DNA of 64,000 nucleotides, from positions 62,001 through 126,000 of the forward strand of contig JAPKBW010000008.1 of NCBI GenBank assembly GCA_028823235.1, written 5' to 3'. Below, one piece after another: positions 47,139 to 56,028 of the stretch. The notes under the pieces were generated by a model. The model did not search any database, had not been told where the DNA came from, and worked only from the letters and a program-made list of their open reading frames with translations. The position numbers and the translations under genes were made by a program. Every line of letters begins with the position of its first letter. The first letter of the stretch is position 1. This stretch comes from Longimicrobiales bacterium. Its GTDB lineage: Bacteria > Gemmatimonadota > Gemmatimonadetes > Longimicrobiales > Gaopeijiaceae.

Positions 47139-48664
47139 ACCAGTTCCTCAGCGATACCGGAGAAGGTCCCCGCTCTGACGGCCGATGTGAGCGCATCCAG
47201 ATCGGGGCCTAACATGCGATCCCCATTCAGACGGTCCACTTGAGCTCGTACGCGGCCATAGGCGATTTCCACACCGCGGCCGCCGAGAAGTGGGCGACGG
47301 TATTCGATCCCCTCAGCAGCGCACATGAGTTCCGTCGCCAAGACACGCTCCAGGCACCCCACTGCGCGTCGGGCTTTCCTGGCCGCTGCGAGCCCCATCG
47401 AGACGTGATCTTCCTGATTCGCGCTGGTTGTGACGGAGTCCACCGATGCCGGGTGCGAGAGCACCCGAATCTCGGCGAGCAGGTCGACCGCAGTCACCTG
47501 GGCGATCATGAAGCCGCTTTCCAGGCCCGGCTGGGAGGCGAGGAAGGCGGGCAGCCCCATGGACAGGTCCGGATTGAGCAGTCGCTCCACACGGCGCTCT
47601 GAGATCGAAGCCAGATCCGCCACCGCTATGGTCAGCAGGTCGAGGGCCTGTGATACGATCTGGGCGTGGAAGTTTCCGCCGCTCACGATGACTCCGGAGT
47701 CCGGAAAGACGAGCGGATTGTCCGTTGCGCTGTTCGCCTCGGTCTCCAGAATCCCACGTATGTATGCCAACGCGTGGCGACCGGCCCCGTGGACCTGAGG
47801 CACGCATCGGAGTGCATAGGCGTCCTGTACGCGAGGATCATCTTCGCGATGCGATTCGCGGATTTCCGATCCTTCGAGCAACGATCTCAAGATCGCGGCA
47901 GAGCGAATCTGCCCTGCGTGCGGCCGGGCTTCGTGGATCTCTGCCCGGTAGGCCTCCGGTGTTCCAAGAAGCGCTTCCATCGACATCGCGGCCACGGCCT
48001 CCGCCGTCTCTAGCGCTCGCTCGGCTCGGAGCAGCGCGAGCACACCGAGTCCCGTTGTTGCCTGGGTTCCATTGATCAGAGCGAGCCCCTCCTTCAAGCT
48101 CAAGACGATCGGAGTGATCCCCTCGGCCTCAAGACACTCCCCCGCAGGGCGACGCTCGCCTTTGTACTCGACTTCACCTTCCCCCAACAGTCCGAGTGCA
48201 ACATGCGCCAACGGGGCGAGATCTCCGCTCGCCCCGACCGAACCAAATTCGGGAACCCGCGGATGGATACCGGCGTTCAGGAGCGCCAAGAGGCCTTCGA
48301 TCACGTCTGTGCGACAACCTGACACTCCGCGAGCTAACGCGTTGGCCCGCAACACCATGAGCGCACGGACAGATGGCTGGCTCATCGGGTCGCCCATGCC
48401 CGAAGCGTGTGACCGAACCAAGTTGTGCTGGAGGGTCGCTCGCTGGTCCGCAGGGATGGAGATATCCGCGAGCCGGCCGAACCCCGTGGTGACTCCATAC
48501 ACAGGCTCTCCCGTCGCCACCTTCGCCTCTATGAAGTCGCGGGATGCCTTAACACGCTCCCGTGCGGTGTCGTCCAGTGTCACCCGGACACTTGGGTCAC
48601 GTGCCACCGCCTCAATCGCCTCAAGCGTGAGGGTCCTCCCGTCGACTGCAATGGATCTGGTCAC
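47135..48664 (-). CDS. hutH: Histidine ammonia-lyase
   Basis: This 509-residue enzyme deaminates histidine to urocanate and is the committed step of catabolism. The self-formed MIO cofactor tripeptide is A145-S146-G147 in [14 protein letters not shown], and the Tyr at the start (YGVTTGFG, about residue 56) is conserved. [20 protein letters not shown] and the SATDNPLVF loop follow. The start is a GTG that overlaps the TGA stop of the AhpD-like selenoprotein candidate (GTGA), so hutH is likely translationally coupled to it. Confidence 0.96.
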   Translation of the reverse strand: MTRSIAVDGRTLTLEAIEAVARDPSVRVTLDDTARERVKASRDFIEAKVATGEPVYGVTTGFGRLADISIPADQRATLQHNLVRSHASGMGDPMSQPSVRALMVLRANALARGVSGCRTDVIEGLLALLNAGIHPRVPEFGSVGASGDLAPLAHVALGLLGEGEVEYKGERRPAGECLEAEGITPIVLSLKEGLALINGTQATTGLGVLALLRAERALETAEAVAAMSMEALLGTPEAYRAEIHEARPHAGQIRSAAILRSLLEGSEIRESHREDDPRVQDAYALRCVPQVHGAGRHALAYIRGILETEANSATDNPLVFPDSGVIVSGGNFHAQIVSQALDLLTIAVADLASISERRVERLLNPDLSMGLPAFLASQPGLESGFMIAQVTAVDLLAEIRVLSHPASVDSVTTSANQEDHVSMGLAAARKARRAVGCLERVLATELMCAAEGIEYRRPLLGGRGVEIAYGRVRAQVDRLNGDRMLGPDLDALTSAVRAGTFSGIAEELV

Positions 48665-49302
48665 GGGTTCTCCCCTTCACGTCGAGGTGGATCTCGGTCG
48701 CCCGCGCGGCGGGCCATCCGGATAGCAGCGAACTCCTCTTCAGTCACCGTCAACTCCTCAGTGTTCCAGAATTTCTCAAGTCCGACACCCAGGCCGTCGG
48801 CCAGGCGGTTCACATAGTTGTAGTACGACACGACCTGACAGATATCCAAAACTGCAGTGTCGCTGAAGCCTGCTTTAAGCAGTCGGCCGGCATCACTGCT
48901 GCTCATCGCCCACGGCTCGTGGGTGAGCTTCACAGCATACCGGAGCATCTCTGCATCCTGCTCCGAGACGTCTGCACTTCGAAAATCCCGCGCCAGGGCG
49001 CGGGAGAGCCCCAGACTGCCAGTCAACGTACGGAGTCCCGCCCCGTGATGATTGATTCAGTAGAAGCAGTCGTTCTCCGCTGAGACCGTCACAGCGAGCA
49101 TCTCGCGCTGGGTTCGGGACAGCGGCGATCTCCCCCGCATCAGGTGGGAATAGAGTCGCGCGTGGTCCCTGAGGGACCTAGGATTCAGAGAGTGAATCCG
49201 AAGGATATTGTCGACCACACCGTGCTCGTTCCGGTGATCGTCGTAGAGTTCAGATAGCAGCCCCTCCGCTTCGTCATCCGAGACGTATGGGATGTGGGCC
49301 AC
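48661..49302 (-). CDS. AhpD/carboxymuconolactone decarboxylase-family protein, candidate selenoprotein (in-frame TGA = Sec82)
   Basis: This gene reads as one 213-residue protein if TGA at 49057-49059 is selenocysteine. The frame matches the peroxidase-related AhpD-like family throughout: VDNILRIHSLNPRSLRDHA, REMLAVTVSAENDCFY, then TGA, then INHHGAGLRTL, and YYNYVNRLADGLGVGLE at the end. Relatives have Cys at exactly the TGA position, giving the redox motif CxxC; here it would be C79-F-Y-U82. Protein continues 131 residues past TGA with normal codon use. The GTG start has GGAGGT upstream. The real stop overlaps hutH. A pseudogene or sequencing error is the alternative, but the position makes that unlikely. 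Confidence 0.82.
49030..49046 (-). promoter_or_regulatory. Candidate bacterial SECIS hairpin
   Basis: The minus strand reads ACGGGG-CGGGA-CTCCGT: a 6-bp stem (including one G-T wobble) closed by a five-base loop with G in the second position. The stem starts 10 nt and the loop 16 nt after the TGA, inside the 16-37 nt window and loop-G rule I recall for bacterial SECIS elements. A stronger 8-bp hairpin (48986-49005) lies 51 nt away, outside that range. Confidence 0.6.
49057..49059 (-). other. In-frame TGA, candidate selenocysteine codon
   Basis: Read on the minus strand this TGA follows TGC-TTC-TAC (C-F-Y) and precedes ATC-AAT-CAT-CAC (I-N-H-H). It replaces the second Cys of the family CxxC motif, and no frameshift accompanies it. 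Confidence 0.8.
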
Positions 49303-49515
49303 AGGACCTCCAGAGACTCGGCGTCGACTTTCACGTTGCGTGAAGTGAGCGTGGAACCTGACTCGGGGCAAGACTTTGCGCCGCGTGCGTAAATTGAGGG
49401 CTCCGGGGCACATACTCGGGCCTTCATACCCGTTTTTCCAAGACACGTCATCCCGGCGCTCCCCCACTGCCGTCCGCACAATCCGTTAAGGCGGCCGCCC
49501 CCGCCCCACAGCGGG

Positions 49516-49716
49516 TCAGAGGATGCGGAGTACGGCCTCTGAGAGCGCCCATACGACCATCGACCCCAGCGACATGGAAGTCGCGATCATCGTGACGGGC
49601 TGATCAGCGAACAACTTTCTCAGCAGGGTGTCGTCGTCCGAAAAGACCTTCCGCAGGCTATCGATCATCAGGTAGCCAACGAAGGGGCTGGGGATGAGAA
49701 TCCAGAGGATGCTCAC
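49516..49716 (-). CDS. Small two-helix membrane protein
   Basis: I do not recognise this 66-residue protein. Two hydrophobic helices (residues about 2-20 and 44-64) flank a charged linker, MIDSLRKVFSDDDTLLRKLF. A GTG start with GGAG about 9 bases upstream gives the compact form; an in-frame extension to 49899 overlaps the ankyrin gene and has poor codon character, so it was rejected. It lies between the Sec/hut unit and the ankyrin gene; function is unknown. Confidence 0.6.
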   Translation of the reverse strand: MSILWILIPSPFVGYLMIDSLRKVFSDDDTLLRKLFADQPVTMIATSMSLGSMVVWALSEAVLRIL

Positions 49717-49771
49717 CGAGCGAACTCCGGGGCAAAAATCATCGGACCCCCACCCCGGACCGCATCTATCG

Positions 49772-51742
49772 TTACTGCTGGCAGCTGACGCAATTGTTAC
49801 TGTTAGCCGAGCCCAAGCTCTCGAGCAACGCCACTGTCTCAGGGATAGGAGAGACCCGTGACACAGGCCCGTTTGCCATGTCCGCGGTTGTCTGCCCACG
49901 GCGACTGACCATGGTTACGTCACCACCGTGCTCAACCAAGTAGAGTATCAGGTCGTTGTCACCGCGCGCTGCCGCATGATGAATGGCTGTGTAGCCACCA
50001 TGATCCCGCATATTGACGTCCATCCCGACTTCTTCGATCAGGAACTTCACCGCCGGCATCCAACCATTCTCGACGTGTCGGTGGGCGTTTCCTGCAAAAC
50101 CCTCACCGTACCCGACCCCGGACGCGGCGTGGATCGCTGATACCGCCGGACCACCAGTCGGAATTGGCGGAAGGCCGGTAGGATCAGGCTCGGCAGCCTT
50201 CACCGAGTCCTGGCGTTGGGCGTGTGCAACGATGTCCTCACGGAAGTCTCCCGGGGTGGCCCGAACATCTTCCTCCGCCATCTCTGCCTTGATGGAGTCA
50301 GGAAGATCCTGCCAAATGGTGACCACGGAGGTTGCCTGCGTGGAATCACTCATCACAGCGAAACTGTCCGCGTCGGCGATCTGATCAATCTGGAGGGCCC
50401 GCTGCCTCTGCTCGGGGGTCTGACGCTGCCGCCTCTGAGGAGCCTTGGTTGGGATCGATGGATCTGCACCCCACGTTTTTAGAAGCGCCATCGCGGCGAC
50501 ATCGGTCGCATACGACGCGCGAAGGAACGGGGTCGCCCCATTTGTATCGATTAGACCACAGTTTCCGTTGCCGCACCCTGTGTACTCCATGTACCAGGGA
50601 TGCATTGTCATCCGGGTGTCGGGGTCGGCTCCTGCTTCAAGGAGCGCCTCAAGGACGTCGAGGTAGCCGACCTGTTGGGCCGAGCGCTCCTGTGGCTGAG
50701 GATAACGCGTCCGCGGCTGCCACTCGGAGTTGATCGTTGCGAGTAAAGGTGTGGCACCGTTGAGGGTCGAACTCCCATTCGGGTCAGCACCACGCTGGAG
50801 CAGCGACATCGCGGCATCGAACTGACCATTGATGGTCGCCATGAGGAGTGGTGACGTCCCGTCTCCTCCACCCACCCGATCAATCTCGGCTCCGCGATCG
50901 AGAAGTGCCTCCATTGCTTCGAGGTGCCCTTGACGAGCCGCATGCAGGAGAGGCGTCAGTCCGCCCTTGGAAGTGATCCGGACCTGCCGCTGGAACCGAC
51001 TGTTCATGCGGGCCTTGCGAGGTTCTGGCGCATCTGTCTCATACGCGGCGCGACCTGCACGCACCGCCGCCTGCACCTGCGACGACGTGGGCTGCCACTC
51101 ACCCTCATTCGTGAAGGCGTTGATAACGTCGGCCTGACGACGGTTCGCCTCGGCATCGAGCCGGCCCATCGCGGTCAGGTCCATCCCCACCGCTGCGATG
51201 TTCGGGTCGGCGCCTCCGTCTAGGAGCGCATTGATCGCGTCCACGCGGTTCCAGGCGGCCGCAAAGATCAGCGGCGTCTGCGACCACTGGGCCTCGACAC
51301 TGTTCGGGTCGACACCTGCATCCAGAAGCGCCTGAACAACAGCTCTATTGCCGGACACGGCAGCAAGGTGTAACGCCGTTGAGCCACTCGGAGCGGTGAC
51401 TGCGTGCACATCTGCTCCGGCGGAGATCAGGTGCGTGACTGCGTCTGCACTTCCGTTCCGGCTGGCGATGTGTAGGGGGGTGTAGAGCCCAATCCGCGTC
51501 ACGGACTGAATTTCCGCACCGGCGTAAACAAGGATGTCGACGAGTTCGGCATCACCCCGTTCGGCCGCCCAATGCAACGCACTCATGCCGTCGCCCTGAG
51601 CCGCGTTCACATCTGCCCCATCTCGAAGCAGCGCCCGCACTGTCTCCACATCGCCGCGCATTGCGGCGTCGGCGACAGGCGCCTCGACGGGCGCCCAGGC
51701 CATGACCGCCAAGGTAAACAGCGCCCCGAGTAAACTTGTCAC
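49772..51742 (-). CDS. Exported ankyrin-repeat protein
   Basis: This 656-residue protein has a signal peptide (SLLGALFTLAVMAWAPVEA) and about nine ankyrin repeats in two blocks (residues about 25-200 and 255-430), followed by a low-complexity Gln/Arg linker and two last repeats (about 560-640). Typical repeat phrases are GMSALHWAAERGDAELVDIL, GLYTPLHIASRNGSADAVTH and GGLTPLLHAARQGHLEAMEA. It ends with NNCVSCQQ, a C-x2-C that could bind metal or form a disulfide. It starts one base after the DUF1552 stop, so the two are cotranscribed. Presumably a periplasmic binding scaffold for the neighbouring complex. Confidence 0.88.
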   Translation of the reverse strand: MTSLLGALFTLAVMAWAPVEAPVADAAMRGDVETVRALLRDGADVNAAQGDGMSALHWAAERGDAELVDILVYAGAEIQSVTRIGLYTPLHIASRNGSADAVTHLISAGADVHAVTAPSGSTALHLAAVSGNRAVVQALLDAGVDPNSVEAQWSQTPLIFAAAWNRVDAINALLDGGADPNIAAVGMDLTAMGRLDAEANRRQADVINAFTNEGEWQPTSSQVQAAVRAGRAAYETDAPEPRKARMNSRFQRQVRITSKGGLTPLLHAARQGHLEAMEALLDRGAEIDRVGGGDGTSPLLMATINGQFDAAMSLLQRGADPNGSSTLNGATPLLATINSEWQPRTRYPQPQERSAQQVGYLDVLEALLEAGADPDTRMTMHPWYMEYTGCGNGNCGLIDTNGATPFLRASYATDVAAMALLKTWGADPSIPTKAPQRRQRQTPEQRQRALQIDQIADADSFAVMSDSTQATSVVTIWQDLPDSIKAEMAEEDVRATPGDFREDIVAHAQRQDSVKAAEPDPTGLPPIPTGGPAVSAIHAASGVGYGEGFAGNAHRHVENGWMPAVKFLIEEVGMDVNMRDHGGYTAIHHAAARGDNDLILYLVEHGGDVTMVSRRGQTTADMANGPVSRVSPIPETVALLESLGSANSNNCVSCQQ

Positions 51743-53167
51743 CTAGTGAGTCTCCTGCGCAGTCGTGCGACCTGAAGACTTGAGCATCAGGCCGCCGGTG
51801 CTATCACCGAAGTTCTCCATGTCCGTATGCCCAAGCTCCTGCATCAGTGTAAGCATGGCATTCGCCATGGGCGTTCCGTCTGCCGTCTTGAGGTGCAGGT
51901 TGCCCTCGAGAATGCCCCCGCCCTTACCGAGGAATACGAGCGGTGCGCGCCGATGGTTGTGCAGGTTAGAGTCGGCCATGGGAGAACCGAACATCACGAC
52001 AGATTTGTCGAGGAGATTCATGTCCCCGTCCATCGTCGCCTTCAGCTTGTCCAGCAGATACGGGAGCATGCTCACCCGGTACTGACAGATCTTGTTGAAC
52101 TCCAGGACGGCCTCTTCGCGCCCACCATGATGCGACGCAGGATGGAACGGCCGGTCCGACCCGGACTCGGGGAACACTCGATTCTCTGAATCACGCCCCG
52201 TCTTGAAGGTGATGACGCGGGTCATATCCGTCTGGATGGCAAGAACCTGGAGGTCGAACATGAGCTCCATGTGCTCACGGTAGGAATCTGGCACGCCAGC
52301 CGGAGCTTCTGGAATCACTCGTTCCTCACCGCTGGTGTTGCCCGATTCAACCATCTGAATACGACGTTCGATCTCCCGCACATTGTTCAAGTACTGCTCC
52401 ATCCGCATGCGATCTTCGGAGCCAAGCTGGCGGTTCATCGAGGAGACTTCGCCGCCTATCCAGTCGAGGATGCTGGAGCGCATTGCACGACGTTCTGCTC
52501 TGTCGGCCGGCGACGAGCCCGCACCGAAAAGCATGTCGAAGGCGACACGCGGATCACGAATCATCGGCAGCGGCTCACTTGGCGACGCCCAGCTCAGGGA
52601 GTCCGTGTACGCACATGAATAGTTGTACGTGCACCCACCGGCCTGATCGATGTTCGGGATGGTGAACTGCATCGACGGAAGCGGTGTGTCCTGACCGAAC
52701 CGTTTCGCGTAAATCTGGTCCAATGACGTACCGACGAACAAATCCGACCCCTGGGTCTGTTTGGGGTGCGACTGGGTGAGAAACACGGCACTGGATCGGA
52801 AGTGATCGCCTCCAATCTCTGGCGCGGTGAACGCCTCGGCCATGCGGACGTCGGTGTTGCTGACGATGGTCAGGTAGTCCTGATAAGGCTCGAGAGAGAT
52901 CAAGGCACTGTTCGGTGCCATCTCGAAGTCCTTGCCGATGATCTCGGGCGCGTAGAGGTGCTGAGTCGCACCCCAGTCATTACACCCAGCCAGGCCGTGA
53001 ACCTCTTCGATCGCGATCAGCGGCGTGCGGTCGTTATTCGCCCGCATCACGGGTCCGCTCATGCGTCCGGCCGGAACCATCGCGTCAAGGTGCGGGAGCG
53101 CGACAGCAGCGCCCAAGCCACGCAAAAAGGTCCTGCGGTCCAAGTGTTTCCCGGTGATGAACTCCAT
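51743..53167 (-). CDS. Tat-exported DUF1552 protein
   Basis: This 474-residue protein has a Tat motif near its start (DRRTFLRGLGAAVALP) and is a DUF1552 member: no catalytic activity is established for the family. Recognisable parts are the LDKLKATMDGDMNLLDKSVV region (about 389-408) and the DSNLHNHRRAPLVFLGKGGG region (about 418-437), with alkaline-phosphatase/sulfatase-like features around LLDKSVVMFGSPM. It lies between the di-haem DUF1592 gene and the ankyrin gene, in that conserved order. The three are probably one exported complex. Confidence 0.87.
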   Translation of the reverse strand: MEFITGKHLDRRTFLRGLGAAVALPHLDAMVPAGRMSGPVMRANNDRTPLIAIEEVHGLAGCNDWGATQHLYAPEIIGKDFEMAPNSALISLEPYQDYLTIVSNTDVRMAEAFTAPEIGGDHFRSSAVFLTQSHPKQTQGSDLFVGTSLDQIYAKRFGQDTPLPSMQFTIPNIDQAGGCTYNYSCAYTDSLSWASPSEPLPMIRDPRVAFDMLFGAGSSPADRAERRAMRSSILDWIGGEVSSMNRQLGSEDRMRMEQYLNNVREIERRIQMVESGNTSGEERVIPEAPAGVPDSYREHMELMFDLQVLAIQTDMTRVITFKTGRDSENRVFPESGSDRPFHPASHHGGREEAVLEFNKICQYRVSMLPYLLDKLKATMDGDMNLLDKSVVMFGSPMADSNLHNHRRAPLVFLGKGGGILEGNLHLKTADGTPMANAMLTLMQELGHTDMENFGDSTGGLMLKSSGRTTAQETH

Positions 53168-53218
53168 CGTCCCGTTACTCCTCGAAAGTTGGGATCTGGT
53201 CTTCGTATTCGTGTCCGT

Positions 53219-55636
53219 CTAGTGCCCTGCTTCGGTCACAACCGCTTCGGCCGCCTGTTTCATTCGGAAGGCATCACTCGTGACGACACCCAGAATGAGC
53301 GACTGCATCTTGTACTGTCCGTTTTTTTCGGCATCTGCCACGATCGTTCGGATCGTCGGCTGATCGAAGTATTGCACCCGACGCGCAAGCCCGTAGGCCA
53401 TCAGATTCTCGGTTAGTGACCGCATGAGGGGCACCGGACGGGAGAGAAGCGCGTTTGCGACCTCTTTCGGTGTGGTGATCGCAGTCCCGTCGTAGAACTC
53501 TCCACGCGTGTCGAGCGCCATCCCGTTCTCGCGAAGCCTCCACTGCCCGGTCACATCGAAGTTGTCTAAAGCGAGGCCGATCGGGTCCATGAATCGGTGG
53601 CAGGCATTACACGTGGGATTCGATCGGTGCATCTCCATGCGCTCCCGAGTGGTCAGACGCTGGCCCTCGACCGTACCCTCGGTGTCCTCGAGATCTGGCA
53701 CTCCCGGTGGCGGCGGCGGTGGCGGCGTGCCCATGAGCACTTCCATGACCCATTTGCCTCGGAGAACTGGGGATGTCCGATTCGCCAGCGAAGTCAGGAC
53801 AAGAACACTACCGTGCCCAAGCAGTCCCGCGCGTACTCCGTCCGTATACTCGACCTGCCGAAACTGCCGCCCCGCGACCCCTTCCATGCCGTAGTGATTC
53901 GCCAGGCGCTCATTCACGAAGGTGTAGTTCGCAGTGAACAACTCGAGAGCATCGCGATCTTCCCGAACTAGGTGGTTAAAGAAGATCAGACTCTCATCTC
54001 GCATCGCGTCGGCGAGCGTCTCGTCAAAATTCGGGAAAAAATTCGGATCCGGGCGAACCTTGTACAGGTCCTGGAGCCTTAGCCACTGGGAGGCGAAACG
54101 GGTTCCCAGTGCCTCCGATTTCGGATCGGCAAGCATTCTCCGGGTTTGTGCCTTGAGCTCCTTGTCCTTCGTCAGGTCTCCCTCACGTGCGATGCGAAGG
54201 AGTTCGTCGTCCGGTGGAGTCCCCCAGAGGAAGAAGGAGAGGCGCGACGCGAGTTCGATGTCACCGAGTTCATAGGTTTCGCCGGGATCGACGTTGCCTG
54301 GCTGTCGCTCCAGTCGGAGAACAAACAATGGCGACGCGAGCACGGCTTCCAGAGCCTCCCGTACGCCGCGTTCAAATCCACCCCTCGAGAGGCCACTCTC
54401 GTAGAACGTCATAAGACCATCGAGCTCTCCACTCGTGGCCGTCCGGCGGTATGCGCGCGTGGCCAGATTCTCCACAATGTCACGAGCGCATGCCTCTTCC
54501 TCACTCGGGGCAGTAGGTCGACAGATGAAGATTTTTGACCGCGAGGACGTGTCGGAAAGTCCCATAACGTCGCTGGGCCCACCCACCATCAGATCCTGAA
54601 GATGGGGGAGCGTGGTTACGCCTGCCCCACCCGATCCACCACCAGCCATGGACCAGTCGTGCGGCCTGATCAGGTCTTCATAAGGACCATCGGACCTACG
54701 AATGAACGCCGCTGAGATACTCTGCTGCCCGGCCCGGATAAAGATCGGCTCCGTCCACATCGCACCACCACCGCGATTATCGGCCGCCACAACCCCTCTA
54801 TGGAAAGCCATGAGCGCAACGCGATCTCCATCGATGGAGATATCAATGTCCTCGAATCGGGTGTTACCTCCCGATGAGAACGTCATTCCCAAGGAGTACA
54901 TCCCGTCGGCAGGAAAAACGTGCTCGATGACCACGCCTCCGCGGGTCCCGTACGGCGCGCCCTCCACATGATCCCAGGGATGCTGAGACCGATACTGGGA
55001 AATCTTGTAGTTGACGTTGATGGACGGCGCGTCCCGATCTCCTACAGCCATGCGGCTGATGTCGGCAGCCGCGTTGAGGTAGGCCTCTAGGAGCAGGGGC
55101 GACAACGCCTGCACATCGGCAATGTTGTCGAAATTGGCACTCATCTGATCCAACGGGAGCCAGTCACCAGCGTTCACCTCTATATTGAGAAGATCACTGA
55201 TGGCCTGCTCGAATTCCGGGCGATTCAACCTCTGGAAAGTCCGCGAGCCCGAGTTCGGATTCCGGCGCGCTTCCGCGTCCATTACGTCCTCGAGCTGCTG
55301 GACGAACTTCATGAGTGTGTCGCCCTCAGGAGCCCGGACTCCGGGAGGTGGCATCATCCCAGCCCGGACCTTGCGAATCATGCGCTCGATCACCTCGGCA
55401 TTGTCAGCCGCCTCGGCGATATCGAATCCCTCGAGCGAAAGATTCCCGCGGAGCCGAGAATCACTATGGCACCGGACACACGTCTCCGTAACGATGTCGT
55501 TCGGATCGACTGCGGCGGCCACCCCTAAATGGGGGATCGCATCCGTCACAAGGATGGGGGTGCTCGAAACTGTGATCTCGCCCACCAGCATGAGCGACAT
55601 GCCAAGTGCAGCGGATGTCAAAACAAGTGACTTCAT
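53219..55636 (-). CDS. Exported di-haem cytochrome with DUF1587/DUF1592/DUF1588/DUF1585-type domains
   Basis: This 805-residue secreted protein has two CxxCH haem sites: C53-VR-C56-H57 after the signal peptide, and CNACH at about residue 690. Its domain order follows the well-known PSCyt/PSD family: N-terminal haem, then RLNRPEFEQAISDLLNIEVN (DUF1587), a carbohydrate-binding-like middle, the DUF1592 part (ELASRLSFFLWGTPPDDELL) and the DUF1588 part with CxxCH, ending in DUF1585. Members are common with DUF1552 proteins in Planctomycetes and Gemmatimonadota. It is the first gene of the three-gene operon; electron or cofactor transfer to DUF1552 protein is inferred. Confidence 0.88.
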   Translation of the reverse strand: MKSLVLTSAALGMSLMLVGEITVSSTPILVTDAIPHLGVAAAVDPNDIVTETCVRCHSDSRLRGNLSLEGFDIAEAADNAEVIERMIRKVRAGMMPPPGVRAPEGDTLMKFVQQLEDVMDAEARRNPNSGSRTFQRLNRPEFEQAISDLLNIEVNAGDWLPLDQMSANFDNIADVQALSPLLLEAYLNAAADISRMAVGDRDAPSINVNYKISQYRSQHPWDHVEGAPYGTRGGVVIEHVFPADGMYSLGMTFSSGGNTRFEDIDISIDGDRVALMAFHRGVVAADNRGGGAMWTEPIFIRAGQQSISAAFIRRSDGPYEDLIRPHDWSMAGGGSGGAGVTTLPHLQDLMVGGPSDVMGLSDTSSRSKIFICRPTAPSEEEACARDIVENLATRAYRRTATSGELDGLMTFYESGLSRGGFERGVREALEAVLASPLFVLRLERQPGNVDPGETYELGDIELASRLSFFLWGTPPDDELLRIAREGDLTKDKELKAQTRRMLADPKSEALGTRFASQWLRLQDLYKVRPDPNFFPNFDETLADAMRDESLIFFNHLVREDRDALELFTANYTFVNERLANHYGMEGVAGRQFRQVEYTDGVRAGLLGHGSVLVLTSLANRTSPVLRGKWVMEVLMGTPPPPPPPGVPDLEDTEGTVEGQRLTTRERMEMHRSNPTCNACHRFMDPIGLALDNFDVTGQWRLRENGMALDTRGEFYDGTAITTPKEVANALLSRPVPLMRSLTENLMAYGLARRVQYFDQPTIRTIVADAEKNGQYKMQSLILGVVTSDAFRMKQAAEAVVTEAGH

Positions 55637-55669
55637 CCGGGCCGACTCCCCGAGGGTACGAACGGTTTA

Positions 55670-55698
55670 TAATAGGCCGATTCGCGGTTTTCCTGCAA
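55670..55698 (-). promoter_or_regulatory. Candidate sigma-70 promoter of the DUF1592 operon
   Basis: On the minus strand, TTGCAG (55698-55693) and TATTAT (55675-55670) are separated by 17 bases, close to the TTGACA-N17-TATAAT pattern. The expected start lies about 30 bases before the ATG at 55636. Confidence 0.6.
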
Positions 55699-56028
55699 GG
55701 ACATCGCTAGCCACACTATTGTTGAAGTCAGGCCGTTTGAAGATCGGCAGCCGAACGAATCTCAATGGATGAAGTGACCAAGGAAGGGGCTGCTGACCTC
55801 TGCGTCTGCCTCGTGTGACTCAGAACACAATGATCCCGCACTAGTTGAAGAAGCCGAATTCATTCGAAACACCCGTGGCCCCTCGGCACACCTCAACAGC
55901 GCATAGGGCTCACGAGAGAACCATCTCATCGAGCTGAGTGCTCGGCCCGTCACACGGCCGGAATGCCGTCCACGGTGATCAGACCAAGATCGATCGGGTC
56001 AGTGGATGTCGCTCTTCGTGCCTGTCTA
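55699..56028. other. Intergenic region, no gene seen
   Basis: This stretch between the DUF1592 operon promoter and the end of the convergent-direction permease gene contains only short frames of low codon quality. No repeat, hairpin with T-run, or RNA gene is evident. Confidence 0.5.

Noticed and set aside
48986-49005. Strong 20-base palindrome TCCCGCGCCCTGGCGCGGGA (minus) as the SECIS element
   Set aside because: It begins about 51 nt after the TGA, outside the range for bacterial SECIS; the closer weaker hairpin at 49030-49046 fits better.
48661-49026. Separate short gene starting at TTG 49026
   Set aside because: It begins in the middle of the conserved AhpD-like domain, lacks a Shine-Dalgarno and is better explained as the part after the Sec codon.
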